From NCBI GenBank assembly GCA_018806915.1, contig JAGKQI010000015.1, forward strand, positions 62,001-126,000: a stretch of DNA of 64,000 nucleotides, given 5' to 3'. The notes beneath the pieces were generated by a model. That model had not been told where the DNA came from, ran no database searches, and was given only the letters and a program-made list of their open reading frames with translations. Origin of the DNA: Phytophthora colocasiae. Lineage: Eukaryota; Oomycota; Peronosporomycetes; Peronosporales; Peronosporaceae. This document shows positions 1 through 10,600 of this stretch, piece by piece; within the stretch, counting starts at the first letter, position 1, and each line of letters starts with the position of its first letter. A program made the position numbers and the translations under genes.

Positions 1-733
1 ACCACCGTACGCATTCGCTATGTGGCGCCCTCTTCTGAAGTCTTCAGCTTGCGCGGGGGTACTCACCAGAAAGGCACGTCCCTCTGGCTTCACGCTGGGA
101 GCGATATAGTTCTGGGAACATCAGAGTCCCCAACGCCGTGACTTGATCCCTGTGGTTGTCACCAGACCCTGACGAAACAGCCGATCGACCTCTTCCGTAG
201 ACAAAAGCCGGGGCACCAAAGGCTCGCGGTCTGAAGACACCAGGAGTTCCCTCAGAGAATTCAGAGTGAGATTCCCACGTGAAACCACTGGTGGCGAGAG
301 ATCACCAACACCGGCCGAGTTCATGTCATCACCACGGAGATCCTCAGTCGGACCATCGACCTGTGAGTCGGTAGGTTGGGATGCATGGGCTGGGGCGCTA
401 GGCTGCCACCTGGCGATGTGGCCGAACCAACATCTCCACCCTGCGACATATTGGCAGTTGCCGAAGCAGGACAAGTGCCTGTGGCGTCGCCTGCCGCCCC
501 ATTCGGTGGGGCGTTTAAGCTCAGAGAAGCGTTCGTTTCCTCAGTCATGAGCGAAAGGACGGAGTTTTGAAATGATCGCCTGTTTGGCAAGTCAAATTCA
601 AGTTTCTGAGTCTGAGAGAATCAGATTGTGCGACGGGACACCAGAGACTCTGAAAACCAGGTAACTGACAAAGAGTTGCAGCTACGCTACGCTCTGAAAA
701 CCGTCTATCAGAATGTTTGATAGGCCTGGCCAT
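1..733 (-). pseudogene. Family-A antisense gene, 5' end (upstream copy)
   Basis: This is the first part of a minus-strand gene starting at the ATG complementary to 731-733. Its N-terminus (M-A-R-P-I-K, then S/A/G-rich sequence and a LLSTEEVDRLFRQG motif) matches the minus-strand genes starting at 16670 and 23386. Positions 1-788 align almost base for base with 15940-16725. A frameshift near 570 breaks the frame that stays open in the 16670 copy, and further indels follow, so this copy is dead. It belongs to an element whose body lies left of the window. The product is not recognised. Confidence 0.6.
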
Positions 734-776
734 GATACACAGCTTGGAGAAAGTTCCGCACTGATGGATCGTGACC

Positions 777-788
777 AGGAGGGGCGGT
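777..788 (+). other. Polypurine tract of upstream family-A copy
   Basis: AGGAGGGGCGGT lies immediately left of the LTR start at 789. The same 12-mer precedes the LTRs at 16726 and 23442, and a variant precedes the truncated LTR at 57137. It is the expected plus-strand primer of an LTR retrotransposon, placed inside the 55-bp leader of the antisense gene. Confidence 0.65.
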
Positions 789-2472
789 TGACATGATGTT
801 AATTCCGATTTTCGAGCGACAGGTGGATATTACGTTACGATGTGATTGGTTATACTATGGGTTATAAGCGAAAGGGACTTTGGGACGCGGCCGCACCCGT
901 GCGACATCTGTGGAAGATTGTGGATAAACCTTCGCCTGACTGTAAAGGGGCCCAAATGACAAGAAGTGTACTACAGAATGTGCACAACTCTGAAGGTCAA
1001 CTACACACTGTCTGGTCACCGACTTTCCCAACGATGAGTGCCTAAGTTCTGGCGGAAAGTCTCTCAGAAGAACGTATCTCTGAGAGACCTCATCCCGTTA
1101 CGGCCCAGCGCGACGATGGTTGGTTCAAGGATTCACAATATGTACCCGCAGAGACCAAGTATCGCGCGGCGGACGCCGCGCACCCGCGCAACCCTCCAGA
1201 TCTTCATGTACGTTGAAGCATTGGTGCTCCGTACTCTGGTTTCGTACTCAAGCCTCTGGTATCTCTAACTCTGAGTGACTAAGACTCTGAAAATCAAGTG
1301 ATGTCAGACTCTGAAAACCAGGATACCGGACTCTGAAACCACCGAAGATCCAAGACCATACTGAAACCAAGTGAACCCAAGTTCAAGTCACGCATTCAAG
1401 TGATTACTGACCTGCACATCCCCGTAATGACGTCTCTACCTGTCAACCCATCGAGATCGGCTGCACAGACTGCATACTGAGATCAAGTCAAAGTACCAGA
1501 TGTATACAAAGACCAAGAGTACCTGAGATATGAAGACTGACTGCATAAAGGACGCAAAAGACGACAAGAAGGAGAGAGTTACCAGAGATATATGATAGTT
1601 ATGAGAAAGATAAGCGATAAACAGAGTTCAATTTGCTTGCTACTGCACAAGTCCGCTTGAGAGGTATCCAAGCCACTGCGTCATCATTGCAGTACGTCGT
1701 GTGATCTCCACCAAATTCAATCCCCTTAGGTGGAGATCAGGTAACGTAGAGACCTGAAAGGACCCGCCTATTCCATATCCTAGTTGGGTCGTTTGTTTTG
1801 TCTCTAGCGGTAGCCCATTTCATATTGATCGTTTGGACAGGCTCTGGAAACTAGACAGTCGTTTTCAGAGTGCAAGGTAGACTGTTGTATATAGCCGATT
1901 GTATTGGTTTATATTTTCCCTCTATACTAGAGGGTGGTGCGCGAACGTAAAGGGATACCAGACAGACCAGGTGTCTGGTAGCGAGTCCCTAGTTGACCTG
2001 GAGTGTTAGCCCACCGTTCAAGGGCCTAGAAAGAATAAGAACGGCTGTATATATCTGTATATTTTCGAACTCTGTATATTGGTTGTTTATCTCTGAAAGT
2101 CAGGTATCTCGGTTCTGGATTTGTGATATTCAGACACCGATTTCAGACTTTCTCTGGTATATTAACCTCTTTTCGACCGCCGACTTCCTGGAGACCATCT
2201 TGGTTCCCAGAGATTCCGACCCCCGAACGCTCCTGGAAGGATTTCCTGAATACCGACACCAGACTTCAAGGGAACACCAATTTCTCTTCACAACACACTC
2301 TCAGACTCCGGCGAGGGTCATATTTCCGAAGACAACGAACCCACGAGGATACCGCAAGGTACCACACGCCAACCTACCGTTGTACGGCTCTGAACCCCTT
2401 TTCAGTAGTCGTATAACTAGGGTTCACTATACGCCCCTGCTCCGCGACCAAAGTTTCACCGACTTCGCGACA
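789..2472 (+). repeat. Family-A Gypsy LTR 1
   Basis: About 1.68 kb, starting TGACATG after the polypurine tract and ending CTTCGCGACA before the primer-binding site. It is near-identical to LTR 2 (16726-18412), with scattered substitutions and small indels, and clearly related to LTR 3 (23442-25302), whose homology also stops at GCGACA. A TATA-like TGTATATA lies near 1885, followed by a perfect hairpin around 1932. Boundaries rest on the polypurine tract, TG..CA ends and the point where the copies diverge. As the antisense gene starts only 55 bp outside the LTR, the LTR probably also promotes minus-strand transcription (inference). Confidence 0.75.
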
Positions 2473-2490
2473 ACTGGTGCGCGTGCCCGG
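2473..2490 (+). other. Primer-binding site, family A
   Basis: Directly after the LTR the sequence reads ac-TGGTGCGCGTGCCCGG. The same 16-mer with one change (TGGTGCACGTGCCCGG) follows the family-B LTR at 51940, so both families probably use the same tRNA primer. The tRNA was not identified. Confidence 0.5.
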
Positions 2491-2565
2491 ATTTTTGGAA
2501 TCGTGATATCACCGGATTTGAGAGTACAAGAAGAGAAAGTTTCATGTCAAGCGTCTATATTCAAG

Positions 2566-5500
2566 ATGGCTACGCCAGGATCTACGAGAGGAGGACGCCG
2601 TGGTCGTGGTCGGAGTATTCCGACACGTCAATCCAAGCGTCTACAAGGTTTGTCGCCTGAGGAGCAACCGGATTTGGATGCTATCCAGAAGGCGGCCCGC
2701 GAGAAGAGGAAAGCTGCGCGAGAGAAGAAGGCAGCTGAGAATGTGAGCGTCCCAGAACCGGCGGTCGAAGACCAGCCTGCTGAGGAACCAGAAGCTCAAG
2801 AGACACCTGCTGTCCCTGGTGAACAAGGTTCTGAAGGCTCGTCAGAAGTCGAAGCTTCTGGTGACGAGGCGACCACTGCCCGCGAGGGCGGTGATGAGGC
2901 GTCTGAGGGAGGCGCCGATATGGTTGAGTCCCCGGAAGTGATCGATCTGTGTTCAGATTCGGCAACTTCCGGCCAGTCCGTGGATGAAGTGAAACCAGAA
3001 CCCGGACTCTCTGAAGAACATGTTCCACGGTCCCCAAAGTCTGAAGACGCACCAATGTCTGATGACATGGCGATCAAGTCTGAAGAGTCTCTGAAGACAC
3101 CGTCTGACGAGTCTGGGAGGGCTGATTCGCTTGACGGGGAACGAGCTCTGAGGTATGTGCGCCGTGAGTTCCGCCGTTGGAGAGATATGGACACAGGCAA
3201 GGTCGTCCCGCCAAGCATCGAATATATGTGGCCGACGATGAAGCCTAGTGCTGATGCTTTCCAGAAGGCTGCTGCAGCGACCGGCGACTACATCAAATGG
3301 CGATGTTCCTCCGTTTTCCCCGAGGATATGTGGATCTCAGAGTTTCACGCGAGGCGTCATAGTTTTGGTTGGATCCAAGACCTGTCTTACGTTGAGATTC
3401 CGATGAGCACGTTGACAGCACCGGAGTGTGTGGCTGTTCTTCAGACAATGTTGTACGAGGCAGGTTTCGAATTCCAGAACCTCCTCCCAACCTGGCCCCA
3501 GACGCAGGCGTCAGCCGTCGTTGGGTCTCAAGTACGCAGTGTGGCGTCCGAACTTCAGAGTCGACTCGCAGTGGAATTGGTTGAGTGGGCCACAGTGACC
3601 GCCAGGTTACAAGTTTGCCGACTCCCAGAAAGCATGAAGCAAGAAGACACAACTGGCAAGAACGAAGCAGACAGTGTATTACCTGACAAGGACGCTGACC
3701 TACGAGGTCAACGACTGATCATGCGACTCCGGGTAACCGGACTCCGAGTGACGCACAGTTCTGATGGTTCCAGCAGTGACGAGCCGCCGCAGTCCAAGCG
3801 CTTACAGCAGAGACCGCTGCGCCCACAAATCCCGTCGACACCGTCAGCTTTATCGACGCCATCGCTGTCTTTACTGCCGCAGTACGAGAGTCGCTCTGAT
3901 AACACGCGACCAGAGTCTGAAAATCCAATGTCCGGAGATCACAGCATCTCTCAGACTCAGATGTCGGATGTGCCAATTCCCAGTGTTATTGGGACCTCAG
4001 ACGACCAGTCGTCGGGATTCCAGACTTCACGCGGAAGCTCTACGGACTCGTCCTTGATGTCCATGAGTCGAGGGGCGGCATCACATATGCCGCCGCCCAC
4101 AGGAAGTCTGGCGTTAATCGCTCAAGGTGCTGATGTAGGAGGAACAGTCTCTGAAGGCATGGGGATCCAAGTGACGCGAACGCTGTTACCAGTGAAACCA
4201 GAGTTCGAGGATGTCGACATGCCGGAAGAGAGACCAGAGGTGCTGGACGCGGAGTCTGGAAACCAGGTGTCTGTCAGAAGTTCTTCACGGGATTTCCGAC
4301 AATTGTCTCCGGAGATTCCGCCTGTATCTGTCTCCACCCGAAGTGAAAGTCACCAGAGCCACCGCCAAAGTGTGAAGAGTGAAGACCTTCCGAGACCACC
4401 GTCCCGACGCTTGAGTTCCATCGCGTCGAGTCGTACGAAGTCTGAAGCTCGAAGTTCTCAGAGATCAGGGCCTGCCCAGATCGAGTTGAACGTCATGAGG
4501 CAACAGCAGGAGTGGCAAAGCCGGATGGAGCAAGCACAGACGGAGTTCTTGGCCCGAGAACGCTTGGAGTCCATGGAACGCGATCGTCGTCGAGAGCAAC
4601 GTGACTTGGAGGCCAGGCGCGAAATTCAGACGCTCACCGAGCGCTTGTTGAAGTCGGAAAACGCGAGGCTGGAGGCCGAGAGACGTGCCAACGACGCTGA
4701 AGAACGCAGAAGTCTGGTATCTGAAAACAAGCTCAGGAATCGCAGCGCGGCAGAGTTGGAAGCTCTGAAAACGGACCTCCAGAACTCTGAAAACCAACGT
4801 CTGGAATCAGTGTTTGCTGAACGCTGGCGACAGAGAGAGGCCGAGACCGAAGCCGAACGTGCGCGTGCGACTGACGAGATGAAACGGGACTGGGTTTCTC
4901 AAATGGAAGTCTTACAGCAGCGAATGAAAGTCATGGAAGCCGAGCGCGACAGGGAGAAAGAAAGTTCTCAGAACATGCAACGATTTCAAGCCGGTCAGTT
5001 GAGAAACCTTCGAGCGACATTATTCCAAGTTCAAGAAGCGCGAAGGGTCGGTCACCCTGATTCAGCGACTTCAAACCAAGCGTTACAAACAGGCAACCCT
5101 GAAGTTGCAACTTTGTATCCAGTATCAGGGTCGGAAATCAGAAGTGACGCAAGAAGGGTTGGGGTTGAACACATGTCACATTCACCGGCTCTCAAGACGG
5201 AATCTCGAGAGGTTGCAACCTTCCAGCAAGGCACCCCTGCACGAAGCGCGGGGACGAAGCGAGTGAAGGCCGAGAGGAATGGCGGCGCTACTACTGCTAC
5301 GGCCACCCAGGTGACTCAAGCGACTTCGGTGACAGAGACCAAGGGTGATACCAGACGTGCGCCTACTCCGAGACGAGATCCGCCGCAGAGAACTGAAGCT
5401 AGACGGCCTAATGGAGATCGAAGAGCGTCTCGCAGAGCGAAGCGTCATGATAGAGCGCCAGACTCTGGTGGAGACTCTGACGATTCAAGTTCAGGCTCTG

Positions 5501-6813
5501 CGAGCTCGTCATCGGAGAACTCAGAGCCAGGTGAAGTGGTGAATTTGACGGCAGCAACTCAAGCGCAAGCCGGAACCACACTTCTGACGCTAAGGCCGTT
5601 CATGAACTCGAACAACCTTGGGGAATTCGACCCCAGAGCTACCCTCAGGGAACGTGTCCACTGGTGGGAGCGGTTTACGAATATGGCTTCTCAAGGAGGT
5701 TGGTCGACTAAGACGCGCATCCAGGAACTTAAGTTGAAGCTCCCGGTGTCTGCGCGAGCCTGGTTTAACCAGCTACCCAAAAGTGTGTCCCGTGACTGGA
5801 AAGAGCTGTCTTCAGAGTTCAAGAAACGTTATTGCAAAGCTCGGTCATCGTATTCTGAGAGATACTTCACTATGGCTATGAAAGACTCTGAGACTCCGCT
5901 TGAATTTTTCTACCGACTTAATTCTGCCGCTGGAAAAGCTGACATCGATTTCCGGAAGTCGTCCAAGCGTCTTGAGAAGCATGTACTGCGATTCATCACG
6001 AAGCTTAAGGATGCACGCCTGAAAACGTCGCTGCAAGGTCAGAGCTTCCGACGAATTTCAGACTTGGAATATGCGTTGCAGCAAGATGAAGATGTGTGGC
6101 GAACTGGTGACCAAGAGATGACCCCTGCCAAGTCTCGAGATTTTCGGGCTGATAATATTCCGCGAGGACAGTTCAAGCCCAAGCGTGTACACCGGACTTA
6201 TGTCGCAAGAGATATGGATTCTGAAGACTATGACTCTGAAAACTCTGAAAATCATAAGGAATCTCTGAAATCCAATCAGGATACCAGAGATCAGACGGGT
6301 GATTCCAGAACTCCAAGTGCGACTTCAGAGTCTACCCGTGATGAAAGTACTGCGCAGGCATCTTCGAACAATTCAAAGGCTCCACCAAGTGCAGACTGGA
6401 CGCAGACTCTGACGAATGAGGTATATCGAGTGATGGATAACATGGGATGGCGTCCGCCGCCCCAGTCCCCGTCTGGATCGTCAGGTCAAGGATTCCACCA
6501 GAGGCGTCATGAAAATAGTGGCTACTGGAACAAGTTCTGTGAAAAATGTCAACGCTCAGGACACTCAGAAGAAGACTGCTGGAGAGACGTCACGTGTGAC
6601 CGATGTCAGGAAAAGGGACACCCGAGTCGAATGTGTCGGGTGCCACCCTGTGAAGTATGTGGAAAAGTACACCCTGGAAAACCCTGTGAAGATCTGAAAA
6701 CTCTGGAAGCACTCAAGCAACTCGCTCGACAAGGTGCACTCAAGGACATGCCAAACCACCTACGGGAAAAACTCCTGAGTGATGAGGCAGACTCTGGGAA
6801 GCCGTTAAACTAA
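2566..6813 (+). CDS. gag: Gag polyprotein, family-A Gypsy
   Basis: The open frame runs back to 1993, but that part lies in the LTR and primer-binding site, so the ATG at 2566 (MATPGSTRGGRRGRG) is chosen, giving 1415 aa. The N-terminus is Arg/Gly-rich and basic, followed by long acidic and Ser/Pro/Glu-rich low complexity. A Gln/Glu/Arg coiled coil spans roughly 4480-5030. A capsid-like retrotransposon Gag domain lies at about 5590-6090 (RAWFNQLP, SSEFKKRY, EFFYRLN). Three Cys-rich knuckles follow near 6537-6690 (C-x2-C-x4-H-x4-C twice, then CEVCGKVHPGKPC). Gag coats and packages element RNA. It is much longer than usual Gag because of the low-complexity and coiled-coil regions. The frame is intact, unlike pol. 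Confidence 0.85.
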   Translation: MATPGSTRGGRRGRGRSIPTRQSKRLQGLSPEEQPDLDAIQKAAREKRKAAREKKAAENVSVPEPAVEDQPAEEPEAQETPAVPGEQGSEGSSEVEASGDEATTAREGGDEASEGGADMVESPEVIDLCSDSATSGQSVDEVKPEPGLSEEHVPRSPKSEDAPMSDDMAIKSEESLKTPSDESGRADSLDGERALRYVRREFRRWRDMDTGKVVPPSIEYMWPTMKPSADAFQKAAAATGDYIKWRCSSVFPEDMWISEFHARRHSFGWIQDLSYVEIPMSTLTAPECVAVLQTMLYEAGFEFQNLLPTWPQTQASAVVGSQVRSVASELQSRLAVELVEWATVTARLQVCRLPESMKQEDTTGKNEADSVLPDKDADLRGQRLIMRLRVTGLRVTHSSDGSSSDEPPQSKRLQQRPLRPQIPSTPSALSTPSLSLLPQYESRSDNTRPESENPMSGDHSISQTQMSDVPIPSVIGTSDDQSSGFQTSRGSSTDSSLMSMSRGAASHMPPPTGSLALIAQGADVGGTVSEGMGIQVTRTLLPVKPEFEDVDMPEERPEVLDAESGNQVSVRSSSRDFRQLSPEIPPVSVSTRSESHQSHRQSVKSEDLPRPPSRRLSSIASSRTKSEARSSQRSGPAQIELNVMRQQQEWQSRMEQAQTEFLARERLESMERDRRREQRDLEARREIQTLTERLLKSENARLEAERRANDAEERRSLVSENKLRNRSAAELEALKTDLQNSENQRLESVFAERWRQREAETEAERARATDEMKRDWVSQMEVLQQRMKVMEAERDREKESSQNMQRFQAGQLRNLRATLFQVQEARRVGHPDSATSNQALQTGNPEVATLYPVSGSEIRSDARRVGVEHMSHSPALKTESREVATFQQGTPARSAGTKRVKAERNGGATTATATQVTQATSVTETKGDTRRAPTPRRDPPQRTEARRPNGDRRASRRAKRHDRAPDSGGDSDDSSSGSASSSSENSEPGEVVNLTAATQAQAGTTLLTLRPFMNSNNLGEFDPRATLRERVHWWERFTNMASQGGWSTKTRIQELKLKLPVSARAWFNQLPKSVSRDWKELSSEFKKRYCKARSSYSERYFTMAMKDSETPLEFFYRLNSAAGKADIDFRKSSKRLEKHVLRFITKLKDARLKTSLQGQSFRRISDLEYALQQDEDVWRTGDQEMTPAKSRDFRADNIPRGQFKPKRVHRTYVARDMDSEDYDSENSENHKESLKSNQDTRDQTGDSRTPSATSESTRDESTAQASSNNSKAPPSADWTQTLTNEVYRVMDNMGWRPPPQSPSGSSGQGFHQRRHENSGYWNKFCEKCQRSGHSEEDCWRDVTCDRCQEKGHPSRMCRVPPCEVCGKVHPGKPCEDLKTLEALKQLARQGALKDMPNHLREKLLSDEADSGKPLN

Positions 6814-6866
6814 TATGCCCGTCGGATGGGGATCCGAAACGCGCCGGGCATGGCGTTACCCCAGAG

Positions 6867-7967
6867 TTGTGTGTTCTAGTGTGTGTAGGACCAGAGCTGA
6901 GAAAGATTCACGATAACACTCAACAATGCATGACTACTTTTGCCCAAGAATCGACCATACCTTCTGGAAACTCAGGGAACGAGTTACCTGAGATCGCCGG
7001 ACACTCCGACCAGACACCGGACGACACAGTGTCGTTCAGGTTGAAGGATGGCGAGTGTTATGGCTGGTGGGAGGACAACTACCCTGATTGGTCAAAGAGG
7101 GATGTGGTGATGGTGTATGGTGCTGTGAATGACCATCGGACCAAGATTCTCTTGGATACTGGTGCGACCATAAATATTCTGAGTTACGACTTTGCGCGTA
7201 AGCTCGGACTCAGACTTAAGTCGCACAAGCAGACCAAGGTGTCAGGAATGGGTGGTGTCCCAACATATATTGGTGCCAGCGCTGAGATCAAATTGACGCT
7301 TGGGCCAAGAGTGGTATATATTGTGGATGTTTGGGTCGCGAATATCGGTGAAGGAATTGACGTGCTTCTGGGAATGGGTTTTATGCTTGCTGCTGGAGTG
7401 AGAATCAGTGCTCGTGAAGGTCTGGTATCGTTACCAGACGAGGTAGTGGTGATGATGTGTAATTGGGAACCTGGTGATCACATTGGTCGTAACAGGTCGG
7501 TTAGACCCAGCGAGGCTGTCCTTCTGAGTCCGGGTGAGGAGTTTATTGTCCGAATTGACTATGGCCCAACGAACCCCCAGAGGGAAGTCGTGTGGGCCGG
7601 ACGCGGTGACCGCTGGGTTACCCAGCTGATCTATGCGGCCCGATCTTGGCCCGTGGCCGTTCGCGTGGTAAACATCTCTGATAAAAACACGTGGGTCAAT
7701 GAACTTTCTGATGTCGCGAGGATCGTGGAATATGGTTTCTTCCCAAGGCATGGACGTTTCGTGCGTCCAGGTTCCGCTGCCTATCGTGATTGGGAGGTTC
7801 TGATTCGGGAAAGCACCCCGTCACCAGAGACTAAGAAACGTATGAAGAGAGAGGCGGAGTTGGAGGCTTTGATGCCGCAGCCCCCGTGTGTAGATCGCCC
7901 GGACTATCCATGGCCGACTGAAATACTGCAACGTCCAAGGTTTGATAAGCTCGAGTGCAGTTCGTGA
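6867..7967 (+). CDS. pol: Pol, aspartic protease part, family A
   Basis: Open frame of about 366 codons beginning with a non-ATG codon, in a different frame from gag, so expression would need frameshifting or re-initiation. The protease active site is visible as ILLDTGATINIL near 7150, followed by the usual beta-rich stretch ending DVLLGMGFM. This enzyme cleaves the Gag-Pol polyprotein. The remainder (VWAGRGDRWVTQLIYAARSWPVAVRVVN and after) is the linker commonly found between protease and RT. The frame stops at 7967 and resumes in another frame, so pol is broken here. Confidence 0.75.
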   Translation: MCVLVCVGPELRKIHDNTQQCMTTFAQESTIPSGNSGNELPEIAGHSDQTPDDTVSFRLKDGECYGWWEDNYPDWSKRDVVMVYGAVNDHRTKILLDTGATINILSYDFARKLGLRLKSHKQTKVSGMGGVPTYIGASAEIKLTLGPRVVYIVDVWVANIGEGIDVLLGMGFMLAAGVRISAREGLVSLPDEVVVMMCNWEPGDHIGRNRSVRPSEAVLLSPGEEFIVRIDYGPTNPQREVVWAGRGDRWVTQLIYAARSWPVAVRVVNISDKNTWVNELSDVARIVEYGFFPRHGRFVRPGSAAYRDWEVLIRESTPSPETKKRMKREAELEALMPQPPCVDRPDYPWPTEILQRPRFDKLECSS

Positions 7968-8233
7968 AACCAGAGTCACCACCGACCGTGAAACGAGTAC
8001 GCTTCGCCCTGGATGCATTCACCCAGACGGAGAATGGTTGCTCCGGCGTGTCAACGGGAAGTGCGGACATTAGTACAGATACCAGAGATTTGGAAACCTC
8101 CTCTGAAAGTACTCCACATACAGACCCTGGTGACTCGTCCGTTGTTATTGCCGGTGACGTCCTTGACTCAAAGCCTGAGTGTCTATTAGGTGACTCTCAG
8201 ACCCTGAGTTACCCGCGGACGATTTCGACCTAA
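7955..8233 (+). pseudogene. Pol linker fragment, family A
   Basis: A 92-codon open stretch overlapping the protease frame by 13 bp and the RT frame by 1 bp. It encodes Ser/Thr/Asp-rich linker without a recognised domain. Three successive frames cover one pol polypeptide, which points to indels since insertion; programmed shifts seem less likely because further breaks follow downstream. Confidence 0.45.
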
Positions 8234-9360
8234 TGGATGAATCCTGGGATATTCCCATTCAGGGGATGCCTGGAACGCCTGTGGAAAAATTACGAGTGGA
8301 ATACGAGCGGTGCATGAATGTTTCGAATGAAGAATTGGACTTGGAGCCGGGTGTATATATGCGAGAAGGCACGGAACTCCTCGCTCAATTACGTGACCAA
8401 CTGGTCATGTTGCCTGAGCTGGGAGAGTTGACACCAGAGTGTGATATCGACAGCGCTGATGTTGGAGAACCAGGAAAGACGACCCCAGAAATGGAGAAGA
8501 AACTGCGTGATATTCTGAGGTACCACAGGAAGATATTCATGGGAGATGGCAATGCAGCACCCGCACCGGCAAGGGGCGTGGTCTGTGATCTGGATGTGGG
8601 AGATGCCAAGCCGGTAGCTCAACGTCCGAGATCCGTCGCCCCTCATCTCATGCTGAAGGTATACGAGCTTCTAAAGAAACTCCTGGAAACTGGTTTGATC
8701 GAGTACTCTAACTCCCCGTGGGCATCTCCTATTGTGATCGTTCTCAAGAAGAATGGTGTTGACATACGGATGTGCATCGACTATCGCATCGTGAATGGCT
8801 TCATTCAACTGTCGCGTTACCCTCTACCTCTTATTGACGATCTCTTAACTGGTTTTGAGGCTGCCATGTGGTTCATGAACCTGGATATGGCTAGTGGTTT
8901 CTGGGCGATCAGGATGACGGAGCGCGCACGACTGATATCAGCTTTCATTTGCCCGTTTGGACATTTTCAGTGGGTAAGGATGCCGTTTGGTCTGAAGAAC
9001 GCCCCTCTTGTGTATCAGGCTATGTTAGACAATTGCCTGTGGGGATTCGTGAGACTGTCACCAGAAGAAGAAGCTGAAGTCGATGCGGAGGTTCTGGAAT
9101 TTCTGCAACTCCAGCCTCAGGACTCTAAAAAGCATCTTTCAGACTCTGAGAACCATACTCCGATTTCAGAGATGCCAACCCTCACAAGTCAGATGACCGT
9201 CTTTCAGAGGAACATTCCTGTTCCCACGTGTATGGGCCCAGTCCTGGGGAGGAGTTCATACATCGACGACATCGCACATGGAGCACCGACTTGGGACCAA
9301 TTATGTGACGATTTGAATGCCCTGCTTTTCAGGCTTTCGCTATTGGAACATTTCTCGTGA
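8233..9360 (+). CDS. pol: Reverse transcriptase core, family A
   Basis: A 375-codon frame from ATG 8233 with Ty3/Gypsy RT motifs: ASPIVIVLKKNG, RMCIDYRIVNGF, YPLPLIDDLL, FMNLDMASGFWAI, PFGHFQWVRMPFGLKNAP, and the catalytic SYIDD near 9255. It copies element RNA into DNA. An acidic insert of about 80 residues separates GLKNAP from YIDD, where typical Gypsy RTs have about 25; inserts here are known in oomycete Gypsy elements. The frame ends at TGA 9358-9360 in the middle of the thumb, so the copy is defective. Confidence 0.85.
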   Translation: MDESWDIPIQGMPGTPVEKLRVEYERCMNVSNEELDLEPGVYMREGTELLAQLRDQLVMLPELGELTPECDIDSADVGEPGKTTPEMEKKLRDILRYHRKIFMGDGNAAPAPARGVVCDLDVGDAKPVAQRPRSVAPHLMLKVYELLKKLLETGLIEYSNSPWASPIVIVLKKNGVDIRMCIDYRIVNGFIQLSRYPLPLIDDLLTGFEAAMWFMNLDMASGFWAIRMTERARLISAFICPFGHFQWVRMPFGLKNAPLVYQAMLDNCLWGFVRLSPEEEAEVDAEVLEFLQLQPQDSKKHLSDSENHTPISEMPTLTSQMTVFQRNIPVPTCMGPVLGRSSYIDDIAHGAPTWDQLCDDLNALLFRLSLLEHFS

Positions 9361-10294
9361 GTTTGCCCAAGAGCGAGTTCGGGAAGTTTGTCGATACCGT
9401 ACCTATCCCACGAAATCAGTGCCGAGGGTCTGAGGGCAACACCTAAGATTGTCAAAGGAGTCGAAGAACTGCCATTTCCGTCTACGTTGAAGGGAGTTCA
9501 GAGTTTCATGGGAAGCCTCAACTATTACAACAAGTTTATTGAGGATTTACCGGTGATTGCTGCTACCCTCTATGAGCTGACGGACGAGCAGATTCGTGCT
9601 GGACGAGACCTGACTCGTGCGAAAGAGGCGTCTCGAAATTCTGAAACGCAAGATAGTCTCTACTCCACTACTCAGACATCCAGACCGAACCAGACCGTTT
9701 GTTGTCATTCCGCATGCGAACCCTTGGGCTGCTTCAGCAGTCTTGGGACAAGAATATGAGGGAATAATACACCCAGTCCGGTTTACGGGTCGTGTCCTGA
9801 ACGATGCCGAACTCAGGTATCATATCGCTGAGAAAGAGGTGATTGCGATCCTCAGAGTTTTAGAAAACTTCAGAGCTCTGGTGGAGTCAAGTCCGGTGAT
9901 TGTGGTCTATACCAGATACTCTGTCCTGAAATGGTTGCTGACATCGAACTCCACCGACGGCAGAAACGTCAAGTGGGGTATGAAGTTGTCGCAGTGGAAC
10001 CTGGAGATCCGCCGGGTACAGGGTGACGAAGATGGACTCCCAGCTATACTCGGTGCGGGCATTACCCCCAGGGAGCATCTGGACGAGGTCTCTGAAAATC
10101 TGATCCCAGTCAAGGGGCGAGTCAAGCCGCCAGTTCCTATCAAGCCGCCAGTTCCTATCAGTGTGGAAATGCTGGGAGCAGATTATCAGGGCTATGTTCT
10201 GAGTTTTGATGGTGCCGCAAAGACGTCTACCCGTCTGGGAAGCTGTGGGTGTATACTCTGGGAACTCCCTGGGTGGAGCGTTCTGGAAGCCTGA
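9361..10294 (+). pseudogene. pol: RT thumb/connection and RNase H, family A
   Basis: Two frames cover this part. Around 9395-9640 lies the connection motif PYLSHEISAEGLRA...FMGSLNYYNKFIEDL. Around 9650-10060 lies the first RNase H, with RPFVVIPHANPWAASAVLGQ, ELRYHIAEKE and VIVVYTRYSVLKWLL (VYTR replaces the usual VYTDH). RNase H removes the RNA strand of the hybrid. A small internal duplication (18-bp unit twice) at about 10122-10157 encodes KPPVPIKPPVP. Frameshifts at about 9360 and 9640 leave it non-functional. Confidence 0.7.
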
Positions 10295-10600
10295 GGGTTT
10301 CCCTGACGGATGTCACGGGTGAATGACTCGGAATATTGTGGCCTGAATTACGGTCTGAAAGATGGCACTCGACCACGGAATACAGGAGTTGGTGGTTGTG
10401 GGAGATTCGCGCATCGCGATACAGCAGGCTTAGGGACTAATCAACTGCAATCAGCCTAACTTGCAACGGAGGTTAGCCAAATTTGAGTCTCTGAAAACCA
10501 AGTTTCAGACTCTGAAGTTGGTGCACGTGAAACGCGAGTTCAACCAAGCGGCGGATTACCTGACCTCGAAGACTTTGACCCTTGGGGAAGCTTGGCGAGT
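10180..10600 (+). pseudogene. Second (archaeal-like) RNase H, family A, decayed
   Basis: A second RNase H follows the first: YVLSFDGAAKTSTRLGS near 10195, VNDSEYCGLNYGLKDG near 10325 in another frame, then GDSRIAI near 10400 and LVHVKREFNQAADYL near 10520. This order (FDGxxK, SEYxGL, GDSxIxIxQ, NxxAD) is the aRNH described in oomycete LTR elements as an independent gain beside the resident RNase H. Stops and shifts at 10294 and onward show decay. Confidence 0.65.

Noticed and set aside
1..2477. Possible false duplication of 15940-18417 by assembly
   Set aside because: Scattered substitutions and indels distinguish the two, and the flanks differ on the right, so they are real separate copies, though long reads would settle it.
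1993..2565. N-terminal extension of gag from 1993
   Set aside because: It lies in the LTR and across the primer-binding site; the same open stretch is broken in LTR 2, so it is not protein-coding.
5052..5448. Minus-strand frames inside gag
   Set aside because: Overlap the intact gag frame and have no domain or compositional support.
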